Under the pieces are notes generated by a model that was given only the letters and a program-made list of their open reading frames with translations, had not been told where the DNA came from and made no database searches. Both the position numbers and the translations under genes were made by a program. Below, in pieces: positions 50,401 to 58,985 of a stretch of DNA of 64,000 bases. Positions within the stretch are counted from its first letter, which is position 1. The number at the start of each line of letters is the position of its first letter. The stretch comes from Xanthostigma xanthostigma (lineage: Eukaryota; Arthropoda; Insecta; Raphidioptera; Raphidiidae): positions 22,524,001 to 22,588,000 of the forward strand of contig OY754469.1 of NCBI GenBank assembly GCA_963575645.1, given 5' to 3'.

Positions 50401-53400
50401 ATTTGGAATGATTAGGCCCAATAAATTTTGAGAAATCTTAAAAATACAAGTTTCAAAAACATTTAGAAATTTGTTTTTTTTGAATATTTTCGAAACTACT
50501 AACCCAATTAATTACAAAATCTAATCAGCTCTTCTTCTTAAGAAACTGCGTAGATTCCCGCAAACCGCATCAAAATCGGTTCATTGGAAAAATTCGTAAA
50601 AAAGTGTTTTTTTTTTAAATTACTCTTAAAATTCTAATCAGATCGATTTTTTTGTAATAAATTACTTTGTTAGGTTAAAAAAACTGCGGCGATCGCCGCA
50701 AATCCATCAAAATCAGTTCATTTGTTCACGAGATATCGTGAACGAGAAATTAGTAAAAATGTGTTTTTTTTTAATTAGCTTTAACATTCAAATCTTTGCA
50801 GATTAACGTCTGATTAGAACTCTTCAATAAATAAATTGGTCGATAATTTTATTTATTGAATAGTCGTAACATTCGTATCAGATGGATTTTTCTGTAATAA
50901 TTTACTTTCTTAGGTTAAAAAACTGCGTCGTACGCCGCAAACCGCATTAAAATCGGCTCATTTGTTCTCGAGAAATCGCCACTAACAACTTCGTTTTACC
51001 TACTGCGCATGCGGGTGACGATTTCGAAACCGTTCACTGGCTGCTTGGAACGAACCTTTTGTTTATTGAGGAATAATCAGACGTTAATCAAAGATTTGAA
51101 TATTATGTTGATCAAAATATGAACGATTCGCCAGTCAGCTGATTGGTCAGATGGAAGGTGCCAGCCTCTGTAACCTAGTAGCCTTACTCTACGTACGACA
51201 TTATAAAGAAATAGTGGAGTGGATTGAGAATTTCAAGCCGGTATGTCAAGCTAGTATTGAATTTTTTCCCCAAGCACTCCACTAAAATGTTAATTTTGTT
51301 TTTTAAGGGAATCCCGGATTTTTTTTTAAATGCAAAAAACATGTGTATTAATTTAATTTATATTTCATAGTACCTGTTTTTCGATTAATTCTTTTTTTAG
51401 GACAGCGAGTCGTTTTTTCTTTGTATAATACTGTATTTCAAGTGTACGTTTATTACTTGCCCGATCAGTAATCGGCGTCGATGGTTTTTTTCCAAGGCTA
51501 ATATTTCCTGCAGATATATTGCAACTTTTTATCTTACCCGTGAAACTATTGGCTTTCTGAGTTATTCTTTTTACAGGAATACCTTGAATGAATAAATGAT
51601 TAAAATAATATTAGTCAAATACCATACTTCGTTATATTATAGCTATGTACAGTCGACCCCGCTTAAGGTGATCACAATTGGACCCACACAATATGATCAC
51701 AATAAGCGAACGACACTATTAAGCGATTAAGCGGAACGCCTCCCACACACTCATACGCTCAGAAAAGATGACAAGAAAAATAAGCAGATACACATTATAA
51801 TCAGTTATAGAATTTTTTTAATGTTCAAAACAAAATCAAGTAAAAAACATACATAATATCATTTCATAATTATATTTATAATAAAAACAATTACATTACA
51901 TTCATAATACAAAGTTATATGTAATTACGACACACGTCATATTATGTCCATTAATATTTCTTAGTTGAAAAAACCACATTTTTTAGCCTGGCGCGCTTTT
52001 GAGGAACAAATTCGTCTTATATATTTTTCATACTTATAGTGAGGCTCGAAATCCCCCCCATTCTGCTGGACCCCTCAGCTGAGTACTTTAAGTGCCTCAA
52101 TCATTTCCTTATTAGTAGAAGAATGTGGATATTTTCGTACAAATACATTGTTGTTTCCTTTTCTTTTGATAACAATAACTGCATTTTTGGTCACATTAAC
52201 AGGTATATGTTTTATGTAAAGAAGTACAAGCGTTCTTGTACCCGGCAACATTAACTGAACGATAACAATAAGCGTTATTACATTAAGTGTAGTTCACTGT
52301 ATCATAATTGACACGCCATATCCCAGCACCGACTAGACGTGAGTAGTCTTCGGACGACCGGTTGATGCATTCGAGATTGATGCTCTGTCTAGACCTGACT
52401 AGACAGTTGTGAATTATGAAGTAGGCTATTTTGGCCAGTCTGAAACTTTCAACTAATGGGTGTTTTTTTTAGAGGTATACAAATTTAAAATGAAATAAAA
52501 CACGTAAAAATAAGGTTGCTGGCCACGTTGTTGGCTTTTTTTAAAATATAATTTTATGCCATTAATGTTTAAATATGATTTCGGGCATATGGGCGCCACG
52601 GCTGGCTTGAATAAAGCGCAATCGGGAAGTCCAATTTTCGATCACTTTATCGAGCATCTGGGGCCGTATATCGCCAATAGCGCGGCGAATGTTGACTTCC
52701 AAGTGATCCAACGTCTGTGGTTTATCGGCGTAGACTAGTGACTTCACGTATTCCCAAAGAAAGTAATCCATACGTGTGAGATCAAAATTTTGCGTTGAAA
52801 AAAAGGATCAAGCTGAATATTGTTTTCGGCCCATTCACCGAACGTACGGCGCGCATAATGGTCACGCGGCTTTAACTCTTGCACAAGCTGGATCTTGTAA
52901 GCTCGTAAGCCAAGATCTTTTCGCAAAATCTTCCACAACGTGGATAGGCACAGTCCCAATTGCTGTGCACGACGGCGTATCGACTCATTCGGGTCCTCCT
53001 CAACACTACGCACCACAGCAGCAATGGCATCTTCTGTGCGCACTGTATGGCGTCTTTGTGGATGCGTATTATCAACTAGAGTATGCGTAGTTCGAAAACG
53101 ATCCATGGTTTTCCGAATAACTTGCTCGGATGGACGATTATGTCGACCGTAAAATGGACGTAGCGCACGGTATGTTTGGCAAACTGAACAATAATTTTCA
53201 AAATAAATTTGCACAATTTGCAAGCGTTGTACTGATGTAAGTCTATTCATGGTGAAATGGCAAAACATACTGACCACAAATCATCTGTCAACTGTCAAAT
53301 TAACTGTCACTTGAAACTGTGCTGCCAATTTCAAAACCAAACCTCCAAAAAAAACACCCTTTACAAGTCTGAAGGTCTGATATTCCATGATTTTATCTCA

Positions 53401-56400
53401 ACCACTGACATCATACACGACCTTGAGAGCAAACGACCGCGAGCTGTCTAGCCCCGTCCAGCCGCTAACCTTCAGATTCCCAGCCCCTACCTCCAACCCC
53501 TTACATTCAACTCCAGCTCCAACATCTAGCTAACCGTAAGTTCAACTCCTAACCTTCAACCATAGGAGTTTAGGTTTGAAAATGTTGCTTGGAGGTGAAT
53601 ATTGCAGAACCGGCCAAAGTGAATTACTTTAAAACGATATATTTGTTGGTCAGTCAATCAGTCAGTGAATGTTCAAAATCGTAATTTTTGAACACCCATA
53701 TCTGGGTGGTAACCCCACTGTAACGTCACTAGCCTCGGAAATAAGAGGTCGAAAAGGGCTTGATATGGCTCGTGAAAATATAGCATAGTGCTTTGCGAGA
53801 ATTTGGCAGAGGCCTTTGTGTGAATGAAATAATTTTTGTTCATATTCTCTCATATTTTTCAATATGCCTCATGCGAATTGTCAAATGATTTTAATTAAAC
53901 GGATACTATTGTTGTGTTTGTTAAATATACATTCATTCTCACCTTGAAAAATAACCATAGTAATCAATTTTATGAACTAGTAAAAAAATTTTTTTTTGCA
54001 CGACCTCCTATAAAAAAGCTGCCTTTCATGTCTATAAAATGACCTTTTTTCGCACTAGTGCGGAAAGTATAACAAGAGTAATACGATTTTACCAATCGAA
54101 AAGAGTTATATGTATGTCAGTTGTTATTTCAATGTATAGGTACAGACTGAGTAATCTTCGGATGAGATTATTTTTTCAGGTTAGGGTAAAATCGAAAAAT
54201 GGTTCAGGAAAAAGCTGATTGGTTCGAAGGGGGACATCGGATGCCATTGTCACTTTTTTGATCTAGGCTCGACGGTTCAAGGTCATTCAGGGCCAACTTT
54301 TTTAATGAGAACCCTAATTTTTCACATCAGCATTCAATTGACCATGAAAAAATATGAACCGTTTGTTCCAAGCATTTTTCTCCAAACCCCATATTTTCTA
54401 GGATATCCACGGTCCAAACTTTGAATTTCCAAACATTTATGATTTTTTTACTGCCGAATCGTAGATTTTTTTGAAAAATCACAAGAGACAAAAAGCACTT
54501 GAAACTTTTTAAGGATTCAATTCCAATTTTTAAAAAAATGTTTTGCTAACAAAAGAAAATTTATTCTAACGAATGAGACATCGGAATAACAGATTTTTTT
54601 TTAAATTGGAATTGATTTCTTGAAAAATTCTAAGAACTTTTTGTCTTGCGATTTTTAAAAAAAAAAATACGATTCGGCAGTAAAAAAATCATAAGTGTTT
54701 GAAAATTCAAATTTTGGACTGTGGATATCCCGGAAATACGAGGTTTGGAGAAAAATGTTTGAAACTAACATTTCATGTTTTTTCACGGCCAATCGAATGC
54801 TGATGTGAAAAATGATGGTTTCCATTAAAAAAAGTTCACCTTGAATGACCTTGAACCGTCGACCCAAGGGCAAAAGTGACCATGGCATCCGATGTCCCCA
54901 TTCGAACCAATCAACTTTTTACTGAACCAATTTTCGATTTTACCCTACCCTGAAAAGATAATCGCATCCGAAGATTAAAATTACTCACCTGTATAATATG
55001 ACATCCATATCAATATGGCCTAGCTTGAACTGTCAAAAATATTACAAATATACTTACTTCTTATGATGTGAAGATGAGCTATTTTATAAATGGTACGTGA
55101 AAAACATGTAGTATATATCTCGATTGTAATGCTTTTATGACTCATGTGACTTAAAATTCATTAATCGCTCGTTAATGACACAATGTTACGACTCATCATA
55201 AAATAATGCATTAAAAATTAGATACCTACATAAACTACTATCATATTTTCACCTGATGTTTTTACAGTCGAAAGAGCGATCACAGGAACATCGTCACCAT
55301 TTTTCACCTCATTTGAATTTTTGTTTGCAATTTCCTTATTTGTAGATGGATTTTCCTCAGGTAATGGAGGAAAAGCGAAATCGCCTTTCTTAATTGATTT
55401 GGTACCTGTTACGCTAGACTTTGTTGTTTTGATACTGGATGTGTCTGAACAAGCGTCGTCATCCCGTATGGATTGTATATCGATTATTTTATCAGTGGAA
55501 TTGTCATCCAGAAAAATGTCTCCTGTTATCTCTGCAGATTTTGTAAAATCAGACTACAATTTTTTAAAATATCAAAATTAATATTTTTAAAATATATATT
55601 ATCAACAAAAAATTAAAACAAAAAAATATTCCATTTTCATCAACATCGTTAAAATCAATTAATTTAACCGCAGATATCAATATACTGACATTTTTAAGAA
55701 CAAATCAACATAGATTTTCACAAATAGGTATAGAAGAATAGTCACAGAATGCAAATAGCTATTTATAAGAAACTAAACAAAACTTACTTCATCATAGCTT
55801 CTGGATCGAATACTTGCTCTGGATTTAGAATTCTAAAAAGAAAAAAAAGTAATATTACTGGAATTCCTGTATTTTCATTTATATGCGCAAACTTTTACTT
55901 TCAATTTAAAAGAACTGAATTAATAATTCATATCAGAATCTAAATAAACATTGATACTAATATCGGAACCTCTTTCGGTAATTTTTTTGACAGTTTTAAT
56001 TTTACACCTAATCTGAGAAATGTATATTTTTAGTGCCCGTCTGTTTGAACCAGCAGCTGTCTACAATGGCGGGAATGAATTTTATTTAGTGTCCGACCGA
56101 AACTAGTTATTACAACCGACACCGAATTTCGGCTTCCTTTTCAGTTTCGGCTGAAACCAAAACTTACTTCGAAAGCACACGCACAAACTTTTTTCCAAAA
56201 ATATGTTTCAGATCGATTTAAAAAAACGATTCTTTAACCGCAAATAATCAATTTTTCAAATTAGTCGATCTCCAGATCGACATGCCTATCTCGCACACTG
56301 ATCTTACATTGAAAGCAAATCATAATCAATATTATGGTTTGCATATGGTCCGCATTTTCTATATTATTATAATTAATAAGATAAAAAATTAAGACGATTA

Positions 56401-57892
56401 ATTGTTATGTTTAATATTGTGTCTCTCTATGTCTTTATCTACGCGTGGAAGTGTAACCGTTTGCTATACGTTATAATATTATGTTAAGTTAACTTAGCCC
56501 TTTGAAACGATCACATTTTTTAAATTCTTGTTTTCAGTTAAAAGAGGATATAAGAACAAGAATAGTAGGTTGTATTACGCACGTGATGTATACTTAGGGT
56601 ATATTTTGCACGTAGGCACTCCCTATGAAATAGCTGTTTTTCACTTCGATTTGAGTATATTTTCAAAATTTTTTGTCGGTTTACTTTTGATCAAACCTCA
56701 CTTCTAATAGTAGCAGTCACACGTGCAACCAGTACAGTGAACTATGGAACTGATATAGCGCGACCAGTTTTGTTTTACTTTACAGCACTAGTGGTATCAC
56801 GGGTCACTTTACTGGCCTGTATACATGCAAGTAAACGAGCTATTTTATTGAGAGTAGTGCACAAATTTGGTTCACATTATTTGTTTATTCATTAGGAATA
56901 ATATACACAGTTCAAAATTATCAAATTTTGATTAGTGGGACCATGCTATTGTTTTCTTATTAATCTTACAAAATGTTGACAGGAACAGAGTAATAAGATA
57001 AAACTGTCTTATCAATCACTCACATTTTTCACAGTTCGAACGAAGCTGCGATTGGCCGGCGATGTTTTTGAAATACCACCTTTATTTACTCCTCCTGTTA
57101 AGGAAACCCTTGGAGTTTTCAACGCTGGTGATACAGCTGGTCGAACGATAGGTCCACCGCCACCTGCTTCTGCAGGTGAGTTTTTGTTAGGTGATGACGC
57201 GCCTTCTATACAATATACATAATAATAATTTATTGTAGGACTGTGGACATGTTTCTTTTTTGGTTAAGAATAGCCGAGCTCGTAGAGAACAATTTCAACA
57301 ATTAAACTATCAAATATAACTTGATAGCAGAATAACCTGGTTCCCTAGTGTATAAAGTTACGCACTGATTCGGTATACAAATTTTAAGTGACTACTCTAA
57401 ACATAAAATATACAATGATTACAACAAATGATTTCTCATAAAATGACATTTCTGATAAAAGATTATACGCATGTCAAAATTGTCAAATAAGATTAGACAT
57501 TCGACTTTTGAATAAATGATCGAAAGTAATGGGGAATTTCTAAAAATTTTAAAAGTACGTTTTCAAATTTTTATTTGACATAAATATTGACGGTATTCAG
57601 ACAACTTACACGAGGTTCTATCAGTAAAAAATAAATATATAGATATAGGTAGTTCAACATTCGTATCAAGTATTATATCCTAACAGATTGTCATTAATAA
57701 AAATTTAACTGACATGACACAACAATAACATTTATTTAGGAATGACATTCTGACAACTTGTGTTCACAAAATTAGTCTTTGTGGCCCACTTTTGCACACG
57801 CTTATATTGATTTAATAAATGGCTAAGGATATTTGCAATTACTAACCTGTTTTTTCGTTAAATCGCGTGAGTTTGGCTCTCGAAAAAGACAT
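23177..57892 (-). CDS. Large coiled-coil protein, HMMR-like
   Basis: Fifteen exons on the minus strand: 57892-57847, 57205-57024, 55832-55788, 55553-55253, 51582-51374, 49561-49369, 47606-47212, 45131-44977, 32840-32709, 31657-31416, 31315-31173, 31088-30861, 28782-28543, 27576-27335, 23471-23177. Each has AG/GT borders. Phases agree at every junction and sum to 3048 bases, 1015 residues. The N-terminus MSFSRAKLTRFNE resembles vertebrate HMMR (MSFPKAPLKRFND), whose first coding exon also ends near this point. Residues ~16-190 are Ser/Thr/Pro/Asn-rich and probably disordered. Residues ~230-915 are mostly Glu/Lys/Leu heptad-like coiled coil. No motor, kinase or membrane segment is seen. HMMR proteins bind microtubules and spindle poles; a similar role here is inference. 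Other long coiled-coil families remain possible. The 12.1-kb intron between exons 8 and 9 is almost wholly repeats. Extra small exons could be missed. Confidence 0.75.
23876..23975 (-). repeat. Degenerate ~20-bp minisatellite (GACAAAATATCCCCC)
   Basis: Five or six decayed units of the type CCGACAAAATATC. The inverse-sense array of the same motif is at 26318-26450, so the two bracket the 83-bp array. Confidence 0.6.
24236..26283 (-). repeat. Minisatellite, ~83-bp unit, split by a hAT element
   Basis: About nine units from 24236 to 25025 and one more after 26205. Each reads GGTGAACGATAACGGGGTAT then a TGTTTCGCAGTGAAACGGGA-type block and GGGGGAGTTTCTAAAAAAAC. It is the reverse complement of the long variant unit in the 21294-21700 array. 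Units differ by several percent, so the array is not freshly expanded. Confidence 0.85.
25026..26204 (+). mobile_element. Deleted hAT transposon with 8-bp target duplication
   Basis: Ends CAGGGCCCTCG and CGAGGGCCCTG; perfect GGTTTCGC duplications at 25018-25025 and 26205-26212. It interrupts one unit of the 83-bp minisatellite, so the boundaries are certain. At 25951-26016 the plus strand reads KKKPSDAQFRQFKKIRQEEK, the basic start common in hAT/TTF-zinc-finger transposases (usual form KPSGAQ..R). A frame change to MSDSMKKYLQKD follows, and the rest of the transposase is absent. Length 1179 bp. Confidence 0.9.
26318..26450 (+). repeat. ~21-bp minisatellite (GGATATTTTGTCCGAA)
   Basis: Six to seven units alternating GGATATTTTGTCCGAA and GGATATTTTGTCGGGG. 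Inverse sense to 23876-23975. Confidence 0.7.
26583..27182. mobile_element. GC-rich inverted-repeat element
   Basis: AAGGCGGATTCTCACGGCGC on the left is mirrored by CGTCGTGAGAAGCCACCTT on the right. About 100 bp at each end is GC-rich with alternating GCGC. The middle is AT-rich with inverted pieces of CTCGTACAAAATTTTACGAG. No transposase; the arginine-rich frames are composition artefacts. Confidence 0.7.
28855..29307. mobile_element. MITE, ends CTATAGGCTGTGTGCACG
   Basis: Inverted partner at the right end is CGTGCACATAGCCCATAG. 453 bp, non-coding, in the intron between HMMR-like exons 12 and 13. Confidence 0.65.
29589..30085. mobile_element. hAT-type element with internal duplication
   Basis: Ends TAGGATTGCCAAC and GTTGGGAACCCTA. 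Perfect 8-bp GATATGAT duplications at 29581-29588 and 30086-30093. Inside, a ~130-bp segment (29658-29785) is directly repeated at 29788-29905. Subterminal GGGAG/CTCCC runs. 497 bp. Confidence 0.85.
30242..30429. mobile_element. Palindromic MITE with TTA duplication
   Basis: TAGTCCAGTGCATTTAG and its inverse CTAAATGCACTGGGCTA bound 188 bp, flanked by TTA at 30239-30241 and 30430-30432. Nearly the whole element is one hairpin (ATTCGAAAGGGTCTTTGATG region). A 3-bp TTA duplication suits PIF/Harbinger-type elements, but this is inference. Confidence 0.65.
30615..30765. mobile_element. Palindromic MITE, ends GTATGTTCCAAGCAGCCAGC
   Basis: 151 bp, mirrored ends and the inner CGTTTTAGCTACTGCGCATG. 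Degraded relatives lie at about 45351-45510 and 51000-51057. It sits just 3' of HMMR-like exon 12. Confidence 0.75.
33058..33247. mobile_element. hAT MITE with perfect 8-bp duplication
   Basis: CAGGGCCCGATC and GATCGGGCCCTG are perfect inverted ends. GTGACCAT is duplicated at 33050-33057 and 33248-33255. 190 bp. Subterminal GCCGCC/GGGCAA segments. In the intron between exons 8 and 9 of the HMMR-like gene. Confidence 0.92.
33318..34690. mobile_element. Family-P palindromic element split by Z3
   Basis: 33330-33517 is a palindrome around CCGTGTTTTTCGTTTTTAAT with arms GTAGGTATTAAAAGGATCTA. It continues after Z3 at 34503-34690 (GGAGGTCAACTTTCGCC, AAAACCGCGTTTGACCCCTA). The same order without the interruption is seen at 37520-37830. 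Confidence 0.7.
33518..34502 (-). mobile_element. Z-family element, long copy Z3
   Basis: Reverse orientation: GACGTGATTACGTC at the low end, CAGACAACCAA at the high end. It holds about 330 bp (34103-34430) absent from Z1 and Z2. That segment recurs in a Z fragment at about 43870-44055, so the short copies are deletion derivatives. Inserted in family-P DNA. Confidence 0.75.
35030..36203. mobile_element. Long palindrome, ~410-bp arms
   Basis: Arms 35030-35444 and 35792-36203 share CATCTAGATGGAAAAGTCGA, CGTACCGTTTTCGAGATGAA and AATAGTGTGTGGGTG with few differences. The 347-bp spacer has GGGCCC-rich hAT-like pieces (GAGGGCCCTG near 35776). Outer sequence at 34857-34905 and 36205-36250 is also mirrored (GATATCAACAAAACTCAT-like), so the original element was larger. 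Confidence 0.8.
37016..37830. mobile_element. Family-P palindromic element, uninterrupted
   Basis: Arms CAGTTAGCCCAAAATCAAGT and inverse. They share GACGGCAGTTTCTTCCC, ACGCATTTGAATTTTTGG and TTGGAGGTCAACTTTC. The centre is AT-rich with a T20-plus run (37347-37370). It contains the empty-site sequence for Z3 at about 37612-37628. Confidence 0.75.
38505..38990 (+). repeat. Three tandem copies of a ~160-bp unit
   Basis: Each copy has ATGACCAC.CATAACTTTTTA, CAGAGTAGTCC.ATTTTG, AAAGGGTATACC.CGA and ATTGTTCA. The first follows a GGAGGAGGTTCTCAAGTCG segment of a type common at the ends of insect interspersed repeats. Confidence 0.75.
39052..39540. mobile_element. Palindromic element with ~125-bp arms
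   Basis: AAAACTTTTTAACAAAAAAA and AATTTTGAGTCGGCGTCAA are mirrored. Spacer 39198-39398 has GC-rich pieces. Nested in the 36256-39765 element. Confidence 0.7.
40331..41001 (+). mobile_element. Non-autonomous Helitron
   Basis: Starts TCTATATATATAAAATTCTC after an A and ends GGGTCCGCTAG before a T, the A|T target of Helitrons. A hairpin, GGCGgtacgaagttCGCC, lies 11 bases before the end. The 5' part has the widely seen arthropod segment CGAAACGGCTTGACCGATTT. Two copies of a CATCCCCCTAAATGTTAGGG block (about 40457 and 40722) show internal duplication. No Rep/helicase. 671 bp. Confidence 0.85.
41467..41655. repeat. Palindrome, ~80-bp arms
   Basis: Arms share TTCATTATTTTAGCT, CATGT.AAAACGAAAAAAT and CCG.CCGAACCGTGTACG, with a short loop. 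In the intron between exons 8 and 9. Confidence 0.75.
41820..42720 (-). repeat. Interspersed repeat family F, copy 1
   Basis: On the minus strand it aligns in order with 49786-50980: CAAAATATATTATTGC, CAGTTGTAGAACATAAAAAA, TTTTTAACTTCCCGCT, GGGAAGTTATTGTTTTCA, GAGGTCCTAGGAAGCTATTC, then a CA/TG microsatellite (42206-42234) and GCGGTTTGCGGCATCTGA. Family unknown to me; no coding frame survives. Confidence 0.65.
43060..43305 (+). repeat. Interspersed repeat fragment, non-LTR-like 3' end
   Basis: GCGACCCGGGGTCCGGCTTT near the start, ATCGGATGAGTAGTTTCGGAG and TATTTTATATTGGTATAGAT at the end. This resembles 3' tails of non-LTR elements seen in many insects. A short related piece (TCCGAAAACGGCTGGATCGA) is at 49710. 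Confidence 0.4.
43870..44055 (-). repeat. Z-family fragment (Z5)
   Basis: The minus strand matches the extra segment of Z3 (CGGTGTATGCGCAAAAGAAAC, then CATTATTATATAAAA-type sequence reading away) joined to the Z motif AAATTTGATTTCAATCCGCT. Both ends of the element are missing. Confidence 0.5.
44545..44640 (+). repeat. Minisatellite, ~19-bp unit
   Basis: About five units of GGCGAAATTTAGTTACAG with slight changes (CATTCAGTGACAG, CAAAATTTAGTTG). Confidence 0.8.
45905..46265. other. GC-rich island, function unknown
   Basis: A 360-bp stretch much richer in G+C and CpG than its surroundings (GATCGCCGCGCGGAAG, GGGCGGCCGGACCGCCGAAG). Short open frames on both strands are Arg-rich and look composition-driven. 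It follows a segment at 45560-45900 with GCGATATCTCGCGAACGG. It could be a transposon fragment or promoter-like DNA; no family recognised. To its right, 46266-47211 shows only CGTTACTTTT-type repeats around 46560-46650. Confidence 0.35.
48361..49052. mobile_element. Long palindrome, ~330-bp arms
   Basis: AGAGCTGGCTACGGAGAAAA and inverse at the ends. The arms share GGCGGAAGATAAAGAGCCGC and TTGCGAAAAATCAGTGCACT, with AACAACGTAATTTTATTAAT at the centre. No coding. In the intron between HMMR-like exons 6 and 7. Confidence 0.8.
49085..49260 (+). repeat. THAP-like 5' fragment, intact copy
   Basis: Upstream sequence GTCAGTAACTTATAGTTGTA is shared with 16504. The open start at 49187 reads [20 protein letters not shown], then KTDVQNIKL. 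C-x4-C near the N-terminus followed by N..SKKTD fits the first half of a THAP zinc finger, as in P-element-like transposases or THAP genes. The frame stops within ~25 codons, before the second zinc pair. Antisense to the HMMR-like gene, just 3' of exon 6. Confidence 0.4.
49786..50980 (+). repeat. Interspersed repeat family F, copy 2
   Basis: Opposite orientation to 41820-42720 and longer. The 3' part (50520-50980) has direct repeats of a CGCAAACCGCATCAAAATCG / GTTCACGAGATATCG module (about four times). Microsatellite TG at 50283-50310. No coding frame. Confidence 0.65.
51650..52299. mobile_element. pogo/Tigger-like MITE with TA duplication
   Basis: CAGTCGACCCCGCTTAAG at the left and TTAAGTGTAGTTCACTG at the right, flanked by TA (51648-51649, 52300-52301). 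The left part has ATAAGCGAACGACAC and AAGCGATTAAGCGG, typical of pogo-type ends. 650 bp without transposase. Directly 5' of HMMR-like exon 5. Confidence 0.65.
52456..53361 (-). mobile_element. Internally deleted mariner-like element
   Basis: GGGTGTTTTTTTTAGAGGT and ACCTCCAAAAAAAACACCC are inverted ends. TA lies just outside, at 52454-52455 and 53362-53363. 906 bp. It holds the two ends of a mariner-family transposase on the minus strand (separate entry). Lies in the intron between HMMR-like exons 4 and 5, in the same sense as the gene. Confidence 0.85.
52562..53250 (-). pseudogene. mariner-like transposase with the catalytic centre deleted
   Basis: The start MNRLTSVQRLQIVQIYFEN opens the N-terminal helix-turn-helix region. 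This continues through SIRRRAQQLGLCLSTLWKIL to QLDPFFQRKILIS at about 52785. There the frame jumps directly to MDYFLWEYVKSLVYADKPQT, the C-terminal part of the same family. The stretch between, which normally holds the first two catalytic Asp residues, is missing, and the two pieces are in different frames. No function as an enzyme is possible; the DNA-binding half could still be translated. Confidence 0.85.
53364..53990. other. Intron sequence between mariner and family-C element
   Basis: Contains a CT/CCAAC-rich degenerate tandem stretch (about 53447-53570: AACCTTCA, CAACTCC repeats). No coding or mobile signature otherwise. Confidence 0.4.
53991..55105 (+). mobile_element. MITE family C, split by another element
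   Basis: Left end TTTGCACGACCTCCTATAAA, right end TTTATAAATGGTACGTGAAAA. The core ATATTTTTGACAGTTCAAGC reads on the minus strand at 55020-55045. The element 54143-54991 sits inside it. Confidence 0.7.
54143..54991. mobile_element. CAGGTGAGT-ended palindromic element (copy 3)
   Basis: Between TA (54141-54142) and TA (54992-54993). The right end is CTCACCTG; the left end is decayed to CAGACTGAG. The arms of roughly 400 bp share CATCGGATGCCAT, AAGGTCATTCA and AAAAATCGTA..ATTTTTTTGA. Non-coding. Confidence 0.75.
56603..56866 (+). mobile_element. MITE family C, copy 4
   Basis: TTTTGCACGTAGGCACTCCC and the inverse GAGAGTAGTGCACAAA bound 264 bp. Contains TTTTACTTTACAGCACTAGT, shared with 3548. In the intron between HMMR-like exons 2 and 3; the rest of that intron (55833-57023) shows nothing else. 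Confidence 0.65.
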
Positions 57893-58429
57893 GACTCATA
57901 ATATACTAGGAGGTGCCTATTTACAAAAAAATTTAAATGATGATATTCGAGACATAAATAGATTCCACACAATTGTAATTTCAAATATGATTTAGGTAGA
58001 GAATTAATTCAAAAGCCCGAACTAAAATAAGCAAAAATAAAACTTTTGTTTTGTTCTTAAAAATATATTATCTGTTATATTGGCATGACGATATGGTTGT
58101 CAGCTATTTGGAAGTTTAGGTAGTATGATCATTATCTTTATCATTAAGAATACAAGGAATACAAAAAATGAACATTCTGGTGGAGTAAAATTAGCCGAAA
58201 ACAGGCCTTATATATGGAATAATTCTCCCCTACATATTTTTTGATAAAACCAATTGTAATATCCTCTAAATTGTGTTAACAAAAAATGCCACCTCCAGTT
58301 TTTTCGGATAATTGTTTTTTATTTTTTTTATTTTTTGTGAACAAATAACTGATAAATAAGCTGCAAAATGGAAAATCACCGCGAGTTAAAAATTATGAAA
58401 ATCTTTATACTGACGTTTTTGAGTATGCT

Positions 58430-58985
58430 GAACACAAATCTGAAGTCATATTCTCGAAATTATGAATAGCTTATTTATCAGTTTATATGGTTATAAACAT
58501 AATATACAAGATGGGGCAGTTAAACTGTTGTATAGTAATAGCTCTTAAAACTATTGATGATATCCAAATATTATGTTTCAGATAAAAGTTATATTGTTCG
58601 GCGGACTCCACTTTTTTAACTACAAGTCCACATTTTTTGTCTCGTTTTTTTATCCGATCGAAAAATGTTCGGAATAAAAATGATTTTCTTTTACCCATAG
58701 AACAATAATCTAGAGAAAAAATATGGGCTTCCAGTTAAAAAAGTGGAGTTAACCTGGATGCAGCTTCAGCGCCTCTACCGAAAAAAAAATTCGATGGTTC
58801 AGTATGACGGACTTCTAGAACAATATAACTTTCAACTGAATTTTTTTTTAATATTATCAATAGTTTAAGAGCTATTGCTCTATATAACAGTTTAACTGCC
58901 CCCCCCCTTGTATATGTTTATAATCATATAAACTGACAAATAAGTTATTCATAATTTTGAGAATCTGACTTCAGATAGTTTTTTG
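58430..58985. mobile_element. Palindromic element upstream of the HMMR-like gene
   Basis: Arms about 58430-58620 and 58790-58985 share TTATGAATA.CTTATTT, TATATGGTTATAAACAT, CAGTTAAACTGTTGTATA and AGCTCTTAAACTATTGAT. The spacer is about 170 bp. Starts ~540 bp 5' of the first coding exon. Confidence 0.7.

Noticed and set aside
52556..53152. Plus-strand open frames at 52556-52738, 52776-53090 and 52940-53152
   Set aside because: They are antisense shadows of the mariner transposase read on the minus strand.
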